From assembly GCA_016290135.1 (NCBI GenBank), contig JAEESW010000005.1, positions 41,466 to 105,465 on the forward strand: a stretch of 64,000 nt of DNA. The letters are read 5' to 3'. Below, piece by piece: positions 27,811 through 37,065 of this stretch; position 1 is the stretch's first letter; each line of letters starts with the position of its first letter. This stretch comes from a bacterium. Lineage in GTDB: Bacteria > UBP6 > UBA1177. A program made the translations under genes and the position numbers. The notes beneath the pieces are model-generated. The model was not told where the DNA came from. It did no database searches and worked only from the letters and a program-made list of their open reading frames with translations.

Positions 27811-28359
27811 ATGGAAGAATTACTGAAAGCCAACCTCGACAAAATTTTCAACTACGCCCTTTTCATCACGGGAAACCGCGACAAGGCGCTCGACCTCATG
27901 CAGGATACGATCGTAACAGTTCTTTCGAAAAAGCACCTTTACAGAGAGGAGGAGCATTTCAGATCGTGGATATTCAGGATCTTGAAGAACAACTACATCA
28001 ACAAAGTAAAGCACGACGCGGTGACCGGCGAGATATCGTATTCCGACCTTGCCAAAGACGACGATTCCGGGATCATCGACTTCCCCGACACCCGCATATC
28101 GCCTGAAGAGCTGAGCGATCCGATACTTAAAGAGAGGATCAGGGAAGTTTTCGAGACCATGCCCGCTGAATACCGCGAAGTCATAGTCATGATCCACATC
28201 GACGGACTTTCTTACGAAGAGACGGCGCAAACGCTCTCGATCCCTGTCGGAACGGTGATGAGCAGGCTTCACCGCGGCAGGAACTTCCTCAAGAAAGTGC
28301 TTGGAAAAGAGGCGGAAGAATTGAATATCGTTACGAAGAAGGAAAGGAAAGATGCCTAA
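27811..28359 (+). CDS. ECF-type RNA polymerase sigma factor
   Basis: 182 residues from ATG 27811 (a TTG 21 bases upstream gives a longer but less likely form). Sigma region 2: LFITGNRDKALDLMQDT and HFRSWIFRILKNN (about residues 15-65). Region 4: TMPAEYREVIVMIHIDGLSY and VGTVMSRLHRGRNFLKK (about 115-165), the helix-turn-helix that reads the -35 element. It overlaps by eight bases the gene for a zinc-type anti-sigma factor, the usual pair. The regulon and the signal are unknown; the two may control the neighbouring exported proteins or their own synthesis. Confidence 0.92.
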   Translation: MEELLKANLDKIFNYALFITGNRDKALDLMQDTIVTVLSKKHLYREEEHFRSWIFRILKNNYINKVKHDAVTGEISYSDLAKDDDSGIIDFPDTRISPEELSDPILKERIREVFETMPAEYREVIVMIHIDGLSYEETAQTLSIPVGTVMSRLHRGRNFLKKVLGKEAEELNIVTKKERKDA

Positions 28360-29158
28360 GGAAAACTGTGATTTCAACGAACTTTTTATCGAACAGTTCG
28401 CGGACAGGGAACTCGATTACCTCGAAAGCGCGGAAGTAGCGGCACATCTTAAAAGCTGCGAAAAATGCCGCAGAAAATACGAGGCGATAACCGAAACGAA
28501 GAAAATCACTTCGGCTTTTGCCGAAAACGAAAAGCTATCACTTATCGAAAAGGAGGGCTTTCTCAGACTGATAGACCAGAAATCGGAGCAAAGACCGACA
28601 TTTATCGAATCAATAAAAAATCTTTTCCAAAACCGTGCGGCGACTCTCGCCTTTTCGTTTTTCTCCTTTTCGTGCCTCGTATTCGCCTTCATCTTCGCGA
28701 TCGCGGGGATCGAGAAGGAAAACAACGTCATCATCGATGAGATAATGACAGCCCACAGTCAGGCTCTGCCCGACGAATTCGGCAACAGCGCCGCTGCACA
28801 GGAGGAACTGAAAGAAAAATTCAAAACGGTGACATTCTCCGGATTTACGAAAAGACCGAAAATAAGCGGAAGATTCACTTCCATCGCCGCCACTCCGACG
28901 GCAAAAATAACCCTCGATTCGAACGAGGACAATATCCGTGGAACGCTCTTCCTTTCAAAGCGCAACGAACAGCTTGAAAAACTTTTTTCCGGCAGCGACT
29001 GCCTTGTCAAAAAAGACGACATCTGCAAGGCTCGTCACCGCAGCGACAGCGGAAAAGAGATGATCTACTGGCAGAATTCCGGGAACAACTACCTCATGGT
29101 CTCCGACGAAAGCAATGCCGCCGCGAAAATGGTGAAACTCATAAACACCAACTTTTAA
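28352..29158 (+). CDS. Anti-sigma factor with zinc-finger (zf-HC2) and one membrane helix
   Basis: 268 residues. The N-terminal cytoplasmic part has the ZAS motif H32-x3-C36-x2-C39 in AAHLKSCEKC, which holds zinc and binds the sigma factor. A membrane helix lies at about 95-118 (LAFSFFSFSCLVFAFIFAIA). The periplasmic part (about 120-268) is unlike named sensor domains that I know and has two Cys residues about ten apart (GSDCLVKKDDIC) that may form a disulfide. It would release the sigma factor on an envelope signal, possibly redox. Translation is coupled to the sigma gene. Confidence 0.88.
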   Translation: MPKENCDFNELFIEQFADRELDYLESAEVAAHLKSCEKCRRKYEAITETKKITSAFAENEKLSLIEKEGFLRLIDQKSEQRPTFIESIKNLFQNRAATLAFSFFSFSCLVFAFIFAIAGIEKENNVIIDEIMTAHSQALPDEFGNSAAAQEELKEKFKTVTFSGFTKRPKISGRFTSIAATPTAKITLDSNEDNIRGTLFLSKRNEQLEKLFSGSDCLVKKDDICKARHRSDSGKEMIYWQNSGNNYLMVSDESNAAAKMVKLINTNF

Positions 29159-29215
29159 TTGCAAAAACAGCTCTCCTGCCCTATAAAACAGCGGTTTGTT
29201 TTGTAGGAGTTGGCT

Positions 29216-29845
29216 ATGGACGCAAGAACGGCGCAGTATCTCAGGGATTTCATAAAACACGATTCCGAATTTCTCGATGAACTCGAGAAATCGAACAGAA
29301 GCAGGAACGACATCCAGCCGATGATCGAGCTTGAAGTGGGAAAATTTCTCGTTTTCCTCATTCAGGCGAAGAAGATAAAATCGGTCTTGGAGCTCGGAAC
29401 GAGCAACGGATATTCGGCGATCTGGATGGCTTCCGCACTGAGGAAAACTGGCGGAAAGATCATCACGGTCGAAGGCCACGACAGGATCTTCAAGGAAGCT
29501 GAAAAAAATATCGCAGCATCAGGATATTCTGACATCATCGAGCTTTATCACGGCAAAGCCGAAGCAAAAGTCGCTGAACTTCTCGAAAAAGGGGAAAAAT
29601 TCGACCTCATCTTCCAGGACTGCGGCAAATATCTATATCCGATGCTTTTGGATTCGACCGTAAAACTCTGCAAAAAAGGAGGGATCATCGCAGCCGACGA
29701 TTCGCTTTTCAGAGTGACCGAAACTGTCCGCAGCGGGCTTGGCGACTACACGCACGACTACAACAGAGCCGTTTTCAAACACAAAAAACTTTTCAGCACG
29801 ATCCTGCCGATAGGCCACGGGCTGACCATCAGCCTTAAAATTTAA
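29216..29845 (+). CDS. SAM-dependent O-methyltransferase (caffeoyl-CoA type)
   Basis: 209 residues, ATG 29216 with TAGGAG six bases upstream. Class I methyltransferase fold: motif I SVLELGTSNGYSAIWMA (about 57-73), the acidic residue TVEGHDRI after beta2, FDLIFQDCGK (about 130) with the Asp that binds metal in this family, and GGIIAADDSLF (about 152). It most resembles the small metal-dependent O-methyltransferases of the Methyltransf_3/24 type. Substrate unknown. It follows the anti-sigma gene by 57 bases and may belong to that transcript. Confidence 0.85.
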   Translation: MDARTAQYLRDFIKHDSEFLDELEKSNRSRNDIQPMIELEVGKFLVFLIQAKKIKSVLELGTSNGYSAIWMASALRKTGGKIITVEGHDRIFKEAEKNIAASGYSDIIELYHGKAEAKVAELLEKGEKFDLIFQDCGKYLYPMLLDSTVKLCKKGGIIAADDSLFRVTETVRSGLGDYTHDYNRAVFKHKKLFSTILPIGHGLTISLKI

Positions 29846-29878
29846 ATTCGTTTTTCTCGTTCAAGTTCGTTTTTTTCG

Positions 29879-29973
29879 ACGCCGCCTGATTTTGTCGGAA
29901 TAACGTTATAACGTGATAACGGGATACCGACACAAGGCGGCGAACGATAATAACGATAATAACGTTCTTATCG
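29879..29973. repeat. Octamer array within a hairpin between convergent genes
   Basis: From 29896, four units of eight bases follow each other exactly: CGGAATAA, CGTTATAA, CGTGATAA, CGGGATAC. The array is the loop of an inverted repeat whose arms are CGCCGCC...TGTCGG (29879-29898) and CCGACA...GGCGGCG (about 29926-29942). Beyond it lie nine-base repeats CGATAATAA twice (29945-29962). The element fills the gap between the stops of the methyltransferase gene and ispG and might terminate both. Similar arrays occur at 39604, 50281 and 54153. Confidence 0.75.
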
Positions 29974-31041
29974 ACACCAGATTTTTTTGATTTTTTCGAT
30001 CAGAAAACCGAATGCTTCATCCTGATCGTCGAATTTTCTGACTATCTCCCCTTTTTCAAAGTAAAGGGCGCACTCTTTGCCAAGCGCGATACCGAGATCC
30101 GCTTCTCTCGCTTCTCCCGGACCGTTCACTTCGCAGCCCATGACGGCAACTTTGAGAGCGGGTCTCATCCACCACTTTTCTTCGTCGAACCACGCTTCGA
30201 GGCGGTTGTAGTATTCGATGACCTTTCCGTGCGTCCTGCCGCAGGTCGGGCAGCTTACGATCTCGCCGCCGGTTTTTAAGATCCCGAGCGACTTCAAAAT
30301 CATGTTCGCAGTCCTCAGTTCCTCTTCGATAGGAGCTGTGAGACTTACTCTGAAAGTATCGACCAGACCTTCGTTCAAAAGTATGGCGATCCCCGCTGTT
30401 CCTTTGATTATTCCGTGCTTTCCGCCACCCGCTTCGGTGATACCTACGTGAAGCGGAGCATCACTGTTTTCGCGGATCTTTCTGCAGGCAGCAACTGTCT
30501 CGGAAACATTTGAAGCCTTTGCAGAAATTTTGAAGTTGTAGAAACCGAGCTCTTTTTCAAGGAATTCAGCCCAGTAAAGCGAGCTTTCGACCAGTCCTTC
30601 CCAAGTCACGCCGCCGTATTTTTTGAGGATGTTTTTATCGAGAGAACCGCCGTTGACGCCGATCCTCACGGCAAGTTCAGGGCGTTTTTTTGCAGCTTCG
30701 ATTATCGCTCTGACATTCTCCTCGCCGCCGACGTTTCCGGGATTGAAGCGCACTCCGCTTACCCCCGCTTCGACAGCCGCGACAGCAAGTTTGTAGTCGA
30801 AATGGATATCGGCAATTATTTCCCCTTTGAAATTTTCGACTAAATACTTCAGTCCGCCGAGCTCATCGATGTGCTTGAAGGCCGTTCTGACAAGCTGACA
30901 TCCCAGGTCAAGCGCCCGGTCTGCCTCACGCAGAGCCTCATCAGGCCTTGTCAGAGGAGTAGTTATCATAGTCTGGATCACAGGAGGGTTGCCGCCGCCT
31001 ATCTTCACTTTTCCCAAAGTTATGACTCTTGATTTCTTCAT
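29968..31041 (-). CDS. ispG: 4-hydroxy-3-methylbut-2-enyl diphosphate synthase
   Basis: 357 residues from ATG 31041, with GAGGTG upstream. It catalyses the sixth step of the MEP pathway to isoprenoids, turning methylerythritol cyclodiphosphate into HMBPP with a [4Fe-4S] cluster. Cluster ligands are seen in SCPTCGRT (two Cys, about 263 and 266) and in VAVMGCEVNGPGEA (third Cys, about 297) with the following conserved Glu. N-terminal TIM-barrel motifs: VIQTMITTPLTR, ADIHFDYKLA and GVRFNPGN. Length is that of the short bacterial form. It lies seven bases after the amidohydrolase gene. Confidence 0.96.
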   Translation of the reverse strand: MKKSRVITLGKVKIGGGNPPVIQTMITTPLTRPDEALREADRALDLGCQLVRTAFKHIDELGGLKYLVENFKGEIIADIHFDYKLAVAAVEAGVSGVRFNPGNVGGEENVRAIIEAAKKRPELAVRIGVNGGSLDKNILKKYGGVTWEGLVESSLYWAEFLEKELGFYNFKISAKASNVSETVAACRKIRENSDAPLHVGITEAGGGKHGIIKGTAGIAILLNEGLVDTFRVSLTAPIEEELRTANMILKSLGILKTGGEIVSCPTCGRTHGKVIEYYNRLEAWFDEEKWWMRPALKVAVMGCEVNGPGEAREADLGIALGKECALYFEKGEIVRKFDDQDEAFGFLIEKIKKIWCR

Positions 31042-31048
31042 GTTCACC

Positions 31049-32230
31049 TCAGCCGAAAATTTCAGTAGGATCAAATTCATAAACGCCGTATTTTTTGTCA
31101 ACACAGTAGCCTGCAATAAATTCGCTCAAAGTGAGCCTCTGCCCTTCAAAAACCGGTCTTAGCGACTGTTTCAGCGCGAATTTCACGCCGTGCGGCATTC
31201 CGTCGGAACCGAAAAACATATCTTTTCCAGGAACGAAACCAGCTTTGTCTATAAGCATTCTGAAAGGGTCGTTCCTTTCGGCAAAACCGTCGGGCAGTCT
31301 GTCTGTGTAGATCAGCGAATCCTCGGTGAAATTGGGCTGCATCGAAAGAACGATCCCTGCATTTTTCGCCCTTTTCGCCGTCTCAAGATCGATGAACTGG
31401 GCATGTTCGAGCCTGATGAACTGATTACTTCCGTGCTTTCTCACAGTTTCGGCGGCTTCGACTACCTGACGCGCCGCAATGTCTCCCAAAGCGTGGATCG
31501 CGACACCGTTTGCAGTATCTCCCGCTTCTTCGAGAAGTTCCACAAGTCCGGACAAAGTATGTGTGAGGACGCCTTTGTTTCCGTTTTTGTAAGGCTTGCT
31601 CAAAGCCGCCGTACAGGCACCGTTCGCACCGTCCGTAAACAGTTTTATTCCTTTGATCCTTTTCTGCGTTTTTTCGGGCAGAGTGCGGAAAGTTCTGACA
31701 TCAGCCCAGAACGAAACGCGGTCTTTAAGGGTCGAGCCGTCGATCATTTCGAATATTTCCTGACTCGGAAGGAGCATATCCTCGATCTCGTAAACTCCGC
31801 ATTCTTTCAGCAGAAAAGCGGCAAAATCCGCCATCGTTTCAGCGGTTGCCGGCATTATCTTCACGAAAAAGAGGAGAAGCTCGGTAACGTGTTTCTCGCA
31901 CCACTCCTGATTTTCGTAGTTGTCGATTATTTCTTCAAATTCAGGACGGAGCAGCTTTTCAGCTCCTTCGTTCATCACGAAACCGTGAAGCGAAAGGTTG
32001 GAGATGATAAGCGGCGGAAATTTGTTCAGTTCCGATCTTTCCAAAGAAAAGGAGCCGCTGTTCCAGCCGTAAGCCGAATTGAGTTTTCCATCTTCAAGTT
32101 TTGCAAACAAAGCCATGGCTTCGTCTTTGTTTTTGACATCTTTCAGACATACAGATTTGAACATTCCTGCATAGAGAGTGAAGTGACTGTGGGAATCATG
32201 CAGATAAGGAAGTGACATTTTTGAAAGCAT
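31049..32230 (-). CDS. Amidohydrolase family protein (YtcJ-like), short form
   Basis: 393 residues, ATG 32230 with AGAGGT upstream. The metal site is visible: HDSHSHF (HxH, residues 11-17), GIKLFTDGANG (Lys, about 195), AIHALGD (about 245), RLEHAQ (about 273) and GSDGMPH (Asp, about 345). This is the amidohydrolase_3/YtcJ group, but it starts directly at the HxH strand and lacks the N-terminal beta-sandwich part present in the usual about 540-residue members. It probably hydrolyses an amide, ester or imine bond in the cytoplasm. It shares a transcript with ispG, with a gap of seven bases; a link to isoprenoids is not evident. Confidence 0.82.
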   Translation of the reverse strand: MLSKMSLPYLHDSHSHFTLYAGMFKSVCLKDVKNKDEAMALFAKLEDGKLNSAYGWNSGSFSLERSELNKFPPLIISNLSLHGFVMNEGAEKLLRPEFEEIIDNYENQEWCEKHVTELLLFFVKIMPATAETMADFAAFLLKECGVYEIEDMLLPSQEIFEMIDGSTLKDRVSFWADVRTFRTLPEKTQKRIKGIKLFTDGANGACTAALSKPYKNGNKGVLTHTLSGLVELLEEAGDTANGVAIHALGDIAARQVVEAAETVRKHGSNQFIRLEHAQFIDLETAKRAKNAGIVLSMQPNFTEDSLIYTDRLPDGFAERNDPFRMLIDKAGFVPGKDMFFGSDGMPHGVKFALKQSLRPVFEGQRLTLSEFIAGYCVDKKYGVYEFDPTEIFG

Positions 32231-32269
32231 TTTCAGACCTCTGATTTGAAAAAATTAAAAGGATCGATC

Positions 32270-33973
32270 TTATTTGGGTGAAACGCCCGGTTTTTTAGGA
32301 GTCGGCAGCCAGGTGAAACCGTCAAGAACGACTGTCGAATCCCATGAATGGTCGGGACCGTAGCCGACTTCGCCCTGTTCCCAAAGAGCCAGTCTCAGTG
32401 TGATCTCCTCGTTAGGCTCGACGTTTCCGACAACTCTGAGCCAGCCAGTGCCGCCGTGACCGTCCTGACATGCGATCATGCCGGATTTTCCTTCCGTTCC
32501 GAAGCCTGTTCCGTTGAGGAGTTCGTCACCGGTGCAGAAGCCCCATTTGTTGATGCTGTTGGTCATACCGCCGATAAGACCGCCGCCGCCGCAGCCCGGG
32601 TTGCATGCCTTGAAAAGCCCTGCCGGAGCAAGGTCTACGCCGACCGGATTGCCGAGTTCGTCTTTCGCAAGGTTCTTGTCGTAAGGATTTTTATATTCTG
32701 CGTTCGGGTTTTTGTCGTTGTAGGTCGAATCGAGAAGCGCAATAAAGAAGTCGTTGTAGTTGTTGTCGCTGCAGACCGTGCTCGGATATTCGATCGACAT
32801 GAAGAAAAGGTTGAATTCAAAAGCTCTTGCGTTTGCCGGGACCTTCATCTTCAAAGTAAGCATGATCGGATCCTGAACAGAGGGGATCTCGCTGCCGGCG
32901 CACTGGTTCGTCAGACCGTCCTGCAAAGGCTGTCCGCCGCAGGACGGAGCTTTCGGGATCTCGCAGTTTCTCATCATATTTATCCAGTCTTCGGGGATCT
33001 TGCTTGCTGTCTGCATGTCGCCGGCTCCCAAAGTCGCGATACTTGCATTCATCGTCGGGCTGTTCCACTGGCCTGTTGAAAGAATTGCAAGCATATTGCT
33101 GCCGTCTTCCGGTTTCATCTGAGTGCCGAACACATTCGTAACCGCAAAAGTCTGGAAATCACTCTCATAGTAAGGCATCTCTCTGCTCATTCTCGATGTC
33201 GGATTGTATGAGCAGCCGCCGTCGTTGCTGCATGCGTTCGGGTTCGTGTCGATCATCTCGCTGACAGGCTCTCCTGCAAGTGAAAGTTCCGCGGAGATCA
33301 ATCCTGCGCAGACACCCATTGCTTTGGCAAGTTTTTCTGCATTGCCGGCATAGTCGCCGATCGAAAGAGAAAGACCTGCATCGCAGTGCTCGACCTCGTC
33401 GACCTGACCGTTGCAGTTGTCGTCGAAATAGTTGTCTTTCATTTCGAATGCGCCCGGATTTATCCTCTCGGGTGAGTCGCTTCCGCTGCAGCCTGGTTCC
33501 CAGCCGGTTTCGCAGCAGTCGCCGTCACAGTAAGTGTATCCGTCGCCGTCGTAGTCGACAGCGGTTTCAGGCGTCATATCTTCTCCGTCACAGTTTTCGT
33601 CTATGCCGTTACTGCAGATCTCCGGGCTCGGAAGGACCTGATCGCGGCATTCGCTCCAGTCGGATCCGTCTTCGACACACTCTTTATAACCAGCCTTGCA
33701 GATACCGACGCCGTCAGTTCCGCTCGGACCTTCGTAGCATGGAAGAGTCTCACCGGGCGTACAGGTCACATATATTCCGCTCTGGTTGACCGGCTCCTCA
33801 TCCGAGTCTGTCAACTCACCGTCACCGCCGGCTTCCCCGCCGCTATGATCGCTGCTTTCGGGAACATCGCTGTCGTCAACGAGCGATTCCCCTTCCTCGT
33901 CATCGCTTACACCGCAGGAGACAAAGAAGAGCATCGCAAACAAAACCGTTAATACGATCCAAATTTTTTTCAT
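32270..33973 (-). CDS. MopE-type surface lipoprotein with choice-of-anchor-like domain
   Basis: 567 residues, ATG 33973 with GGAGG five bases upstream. Lipobox FVSC (C20). After an acidic linker (about 25-65) come Cys-rich segments of the MopE type: PSPEICSNGIDENCDG and VDYDGDGYTYCDGDC (about 115-155), and DDNCNGQVDE, which in related proteins bind calcium or copper. The C-terminal part (about 205-560) resembles the choice-of-anchor L type domain of Myxococcota, with TNVFGTQMKP, FEFNLFFMSIEYP and YNDFFIALL. It is likely exposed on the cell surface. It is transcribed divergently from another acidic-linker lipoprotein. Confidence 0.82.
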   Translation of the reverse strand: MKKIWIVLTVLFAMLFFVSCGVSDDEEGESLVDDSDVPESSDHSGGEAGGDGELTDSDEEPVNQSGIYVTCTPGETLPCYEGPSGTDGVGICKAGYKECVEDGSDWSECRDQVLPSPEICSNGIDENCDGEDMTPETAVDYDGDGYTYCDGDCCETGWEPGCSGSDSPERINPGAFEMKDNYFDDNCNGQVDEVEHCDAGLSLSIGDYAGNAEKLAKAMGVCAGLISAELSLAGEPVSEMIDTNPNACSNDGGCSYNPTSRMSREMPYYESDFQTFAVTNVFGTQMKPEDGSNMLAILSTGQWNSPTMNASIATLGAGDMQTASKIPEDWINMMRNCEIPKAPSCGGQPLQDGLTNQCAGSEIPSVQDPIMLTLKMKVPANARAFEFNLFFMSIEYPSTVCSDNNYNDFFIALLDSTYNDKNPNAEYKNPYDKNLAKDELGNPVGVDLAPAGLFKACNPGCGGGGLIGGMTNSINKWGFCTGDELLNGTGFGTEGKSGMIACQDGHGGTGWLRVVGNVEPNEEITLRLALWEQGEVGYGPDHSWDSTVVLDGFTWLPTPKKPGVSPK

Positions 33974-34012
33974 TTTTACCTCCAAAAAAATCGAAACACC
34001 AACGCGGGCATC

Positions 34013-34040
34013 ATTTTACGGAAACTTTGAAATAAAACAA
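34013..34040 (-). promoter_or_regulatory. Promoter of the MopE-type gene
   Basis: Minus strand TTGTTT (34040-34035), a 16-base spacer and TAAAAT (34018-34013) about 40 bases before the start. Both hexamers deviate from consensus by one or two bases. Confidence 0.4.
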
Positions 34041-34093
34041 GAGCCGAAATGCGTTCGAAGTAAAATTAAACTGTTATTTTATTTGAATTTCCG

Positions 34094-34099
34094 TATAAT
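34094..34099 (+). promoter_or_regulatory. -10 element for the FG-GAP lipoprotein gene
   Basis: A perfect TATAAT stands 49 bases before the ATG at 34148. The region where a -35 belongs (around 34071-34076, CTGTTA) is a poor match, so another factor or an upstream activator may be needed. Confidence 0.35.
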
Positions 34100-34147
34100 T
34101 GCAGGGTTGTGTTTTTTTTGACCGGTTAACAAACAAAGGAGATTTCA

Positions 34148-36172
34148 ATGAAAAAATTTTCATTCCTGCTGATTTTTGTTGTCTTTTTCCTTGCTTCATG
34201 CGGAGGCGGATCCAAATCCGGGAACGATGCGGACGGAACAGATCCGCAAAACGACGAAGACGCCGTCAACGATGACGACTCCGAAACTGACGATGAGAAT
34301 ATAGAGCCTATATGCCTGAAACCCGGGAAAGGGCCTTACGCTCTCAAATTCACCGATATTTCCGAAGAGATGGGTGTAAAAAAACTCAATGCACTCGGCA
34401 CACAGGTGACTGTTGCAGACATCGACGGCGACAGATGGCCCGACATCTACACTTCGCTTGCTTCAAAAACGCGTGAAAACCAAAACGAACCGCAGGGTCT
34501 CTACAAACTCCTGAAAAATGTGAAAGGAGCCTCTTTTGAAGATGTCACTTTCTCGAGCGGACTTTTTGCAGGCAAAGACGGGACCAACGGACTCGCATCG
34601 ACTTACGTCGTTTTCGCCGACATGAACAACGACGGCTTCCAGGATGCCTTCAATGCCGTATATGTTGACAACGACACGCTTTCAAGCGACACTTTTCAGG
34701 AAGACTATTCCCGCGTCTATCTCAACAACGGAGACGGGACTTTCAAATATGCCGGAGGAAACTTCATCCTCAACGATATGTATTCGGCAATAGCCGGAGC
34801 AGCTTTCCTCGACTATGATCACGACGGCGTGCTCGACCTTTTCATCGGCAGACAGTACAACAGTTACGGAAACCTGACCTCATGCGAACAGGACACTCTG
34901 ATGAAAGGGCTTGGGAACGGCAAATTCGAAAATATCGTTGACGGAACGAGCGGACTTGAGACCGTAAGAGCTGATGACGACTCTCTTGCAAAAGGGAATT
35001 TCAACAAGCCGACATGGGGCGTCAGCGCGTGCGACGTTGACGGCGACGGATTCTCAGACATTCTCACTTCAAGCTACGGCCGCTCATACAACGCGCTTTA
35101 CAGGAACAAAGGCGACGGCACTTTCGAAGATCTTTCGGTCAGCTCGAATTTCGCGCACGATGACAACGAAAATTACAGTGATGACCAGTTTTTCGCATGT
35201 TACTGCGAAGATGAATCAAACAAAGAGACCGATTACTGCTCGTTGTCTCAGGGACCGGTGATCAGCTGTGACGGGATCGGAACGAGCGGCTGGGATCCCG
35301 GATTTTCAGATCAGCCGTACCGCCTCGGCGGCAACAGCGCGGGAACTCTCTGCGGCGATTTCGACGGCGACGGCGACATTGACCTTTTTCAGATCGAGCT
35401 CGCTCACTGGCATATCGGCGAAGCAAGTGACAAATCGCAGCTTATTCTTAACGACGGATTCCCCGAAAAACCTTTGAGACGCCTCTCTGAAGAAGAAAGC
35501 GGTATTTCGAGGAAACGCTCAGGCTCCTGGAACGACGGTGATCTCGGCGGATTTGCGGCAGACTTCGACAACGACGGAAAACTCGACATCTACATTCTGA
35601 GTTCAGACTATCCGGGCACAAAATCGATGCTTTTCCAGCAGCTCTCCGACGGAAAATTCAAAGATACCGCGAAAGATGCAGCCGCTCAGATCCCGAGAGC
35701 TCACGGCGGTGCATTTGCAGATATCGACCGCGACGGCGACTACGACCTTATCGTAGGGACATCCTTCATGCGCTGGGCTTCAAACGACACCGACGGAAGA
35801 AAAAAGCCTGAAAAACAGTGGATAACAGTGCTCCGCAACGACACCGGACAGGATGCGAACAAAGTCATAATCGACATTTCGGGTTCTACTGCAAACCGCG
35901 ATGCTGTCGGCGCAAAGATCATTGTCAAAGCGGGCGGGAAACAGTTTGTCCGCGAAGTTCAGGGCGCATACGGACTCAACGGTTTCCAGAACGACCATCT
36001 CCAGATCATTGGTCTCGGCGATATCTGCGAAGTCGAAGGAATCGAGATCCGCTGGCCCGACAAAGAAAACTCCGTCACGACATACGACAAAGTTTTTGCG
36101 AACTATGTTCTTGAAATCAATCAGGAAACAGGTCTTAAGCACCACAAGATCGAAGAATATTTCGTCAAATAG
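34148..36172 (+). CDS. FG-GAP/VCBS and ASPIC-UnbV repeat lipoprotein
   Basis: 674 residues, with AAAGGAG seven bases before ATG. Lipobox LASC (C18), then an acidic linker to about residue 55. The body is a beta-propeller of FG-GAP/VCBS repeats with calcium-binding D-x-D-x-D-G loops, for example DIDGDRWPDIY, DMNNDGFQDAF, DYDHDGVLDLF, DVDGDGFSDIL, DFDGDGDIDLF and DIDRDGDYDL. The end (about 575-650) is an ASPIC/UnbV domain: NRDAVGAKIIVKAGGKQFVR and GIEIRWPDK. Such proteins are secreted and act in adhesion or ligand binding. Insertions with several Cys (about 340-380) are unusual for the family. Confidence 0.88.
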   Translation: MKKFSFLLIFVVFFLASCGGGSKSGNDADGTDPQNDEDAVNDDDSETDDENIEPICLKPGKGPYALKFTDISEEMGVKKLNALGTQVTVADIDGDRWPDIYTSLASKTRENQNEPQGLYKLLKNVKGASFEDVTFSSGLFAGKDGTNGLASTYVVFADMNNDGFQDAFNAVYVDNDTLSSDTFQEDYSRVYLNNGDGTFKYAGGNFILNDMYSAIAGAAFLDYDHDGVLDLFIGRQYNSYGNLTSCEQDTLMKGLGNGKFENIVDGTSGLETVRADDDSLAKGNFNKPTWGVSACDVDGDGFSDILTSSYGRSYNALYRNKGDGTFEDLSVSSNFAHDDNENYSDDQFFACYCEDESNKETDYCSLSQGPVISCDGIGTSGWDPGFSDQPYRLGGNSAGTLCGDFDGDGDIDLFQIELAHWHIGEASDKSQLILNDGFPEKPLRRLSEEESGISRKRSGSWNDGDLGGFAADFDNDGKLDIYILSSDYPGTKSMLFQQLSDGKFKDTAKDAAAQIPRAHGGAFADIDRDGDYDLIVGTSFMRWASNDTDGRKKPEKQWITVLRNDTGQDANKVIIDISGSTANRDAVGAKIIVKAGGKQFVREVQGAYGLNGFQNDHLQIIGLGDICEVEGIEIRWPDKENSVTTYDKVFANYVLEINQETGLKHHKIEEYFVK

Positions 36173-36178
36173 CACTTT

Positions 36179-37060
36179 ATGGAAGAAACTCAAAGCAATT
36201 CCGCCTACATCCCCGCTGCAAACAAAAGAACCGCGCGTGAATATTCGCTTCTTTTAGATTCTCTCTCAATCGCAAACAATGCCGTTTTCCGCTGGAATTC
36301 GTGGCAGATAGAAGTCGATCTGAGTGACTATGAAAAAGCGAAAGATGAAATCAAAAACTACGAAGCATCAGGCAGGATCGAGAAGATCAGCAATAAATTC
36401 GCGCACATACGTTTTCAAAAAGTCGATTGGATCCAGCTTATGCTGACTTTAGCGCTGCTCGCGGCATTTCATGTTTTTATCTATGAATTTGACCATTTGG
36501 AACTCATAAAAGCGGGCAGATCGAGTGCCGCCGCGATAACCGAAGGCGAATTTTTCAGAGCCGTCACGGCACTCACCCTGCACGGCGACTACAAGCACCT
36601 TTTTTCGAACATCGTTTTCGGCGGGATCGTCCTCTGGGCACTTTCCACCATGACAGGAACCGGTTTTGCGCTTCTTTTTGCCCTCTTTACCGGATTTGCG
36701 GGAAATGTCATGAACGCCTTTTTCTACGGCAGCGCGCACAATTCGATAGGGGCTTCGACCTCTGTCTTCGGCGTTATCGGAGTTCTTGCCGGCCTGCAGT
36801 TCTTCGACAGTTTCAGAGAAAAAAAGCTCGGCCGCTGGATCCCTTTCGGAGCCGCTCTCGGACTTTTGGCAATGCTCGGCAGCAGCGAAAAAAGCGATGT
36901 TCTCGCCCACCTTTTCGGCTTTGTTGCAGGACTTCCGGCCGGAATGATCTTCGGAGCAGCATTCTCGAAGCGAGGCCTTCCCGGAAAAACTGCACAGAAT
37001 ATCTCCGCGGTTCTGTTTATATCGGTGATCTTCGGCTGCTGGATGAAAGCGGTCAGTTAG
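36179..37060 (+). CDS. Rhomboid family intramembrane serine protease
   Basis: 293 residues. A soluble N-terminal part (about 1-83) precedes six or seven membrane helices. The catalytic Ser193 is in SIGASTSVFGVIG (the GxSx...FG motif) and His244 in VLAHLFGFVAG; HGDYKHLFSNIV (about 135-146) is the conserved first-loop motif. It cuts membrane-anchored proteins within or near the bilayer. The start ATG follows the lipoprotein stop by six bases, without a clear ribosome site, so translation is perhaps coupled. The neighbour lipoprotein could be a substrate only if it kept a membrane helix, which is not seen. Confidence 0.92.
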   Translation: MEETQSNSAYIPAANKRTAREYSLLLDSLSIANNAVFRWNSWQIEVDLSDYEKAKDEIKNYEASGRIEKISNKFAHIRFQKVDWIQLMLTLALLAAFHVFIYEFDHLELIKAGRSSAAAITEGEFFRAVTALTLHGDYKHLFSNIVFGGIVLWALSTMTGTGFALLFALFTGFAGNVMNAFFYGSAHNSIGASTSVFGVIGVLAGLQFFDSFREKKLGRWIPFGAALGLLAMLGSSEKSDVLAHLFGFVAGLPAGMIFGAAFSKRGLPGKTAQNISAVLFISVIFGCWMKAVS

Positions 37061-37065
37061 AAGAC

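Noticed and set aside
29968..31116. Longer N-terminus for IspG
   Set aside because: The extra 25 codons lie within the end of the amidohydrolase gene; ATG 31041 has GAGGTG in place and gives the normal family N-terminus.
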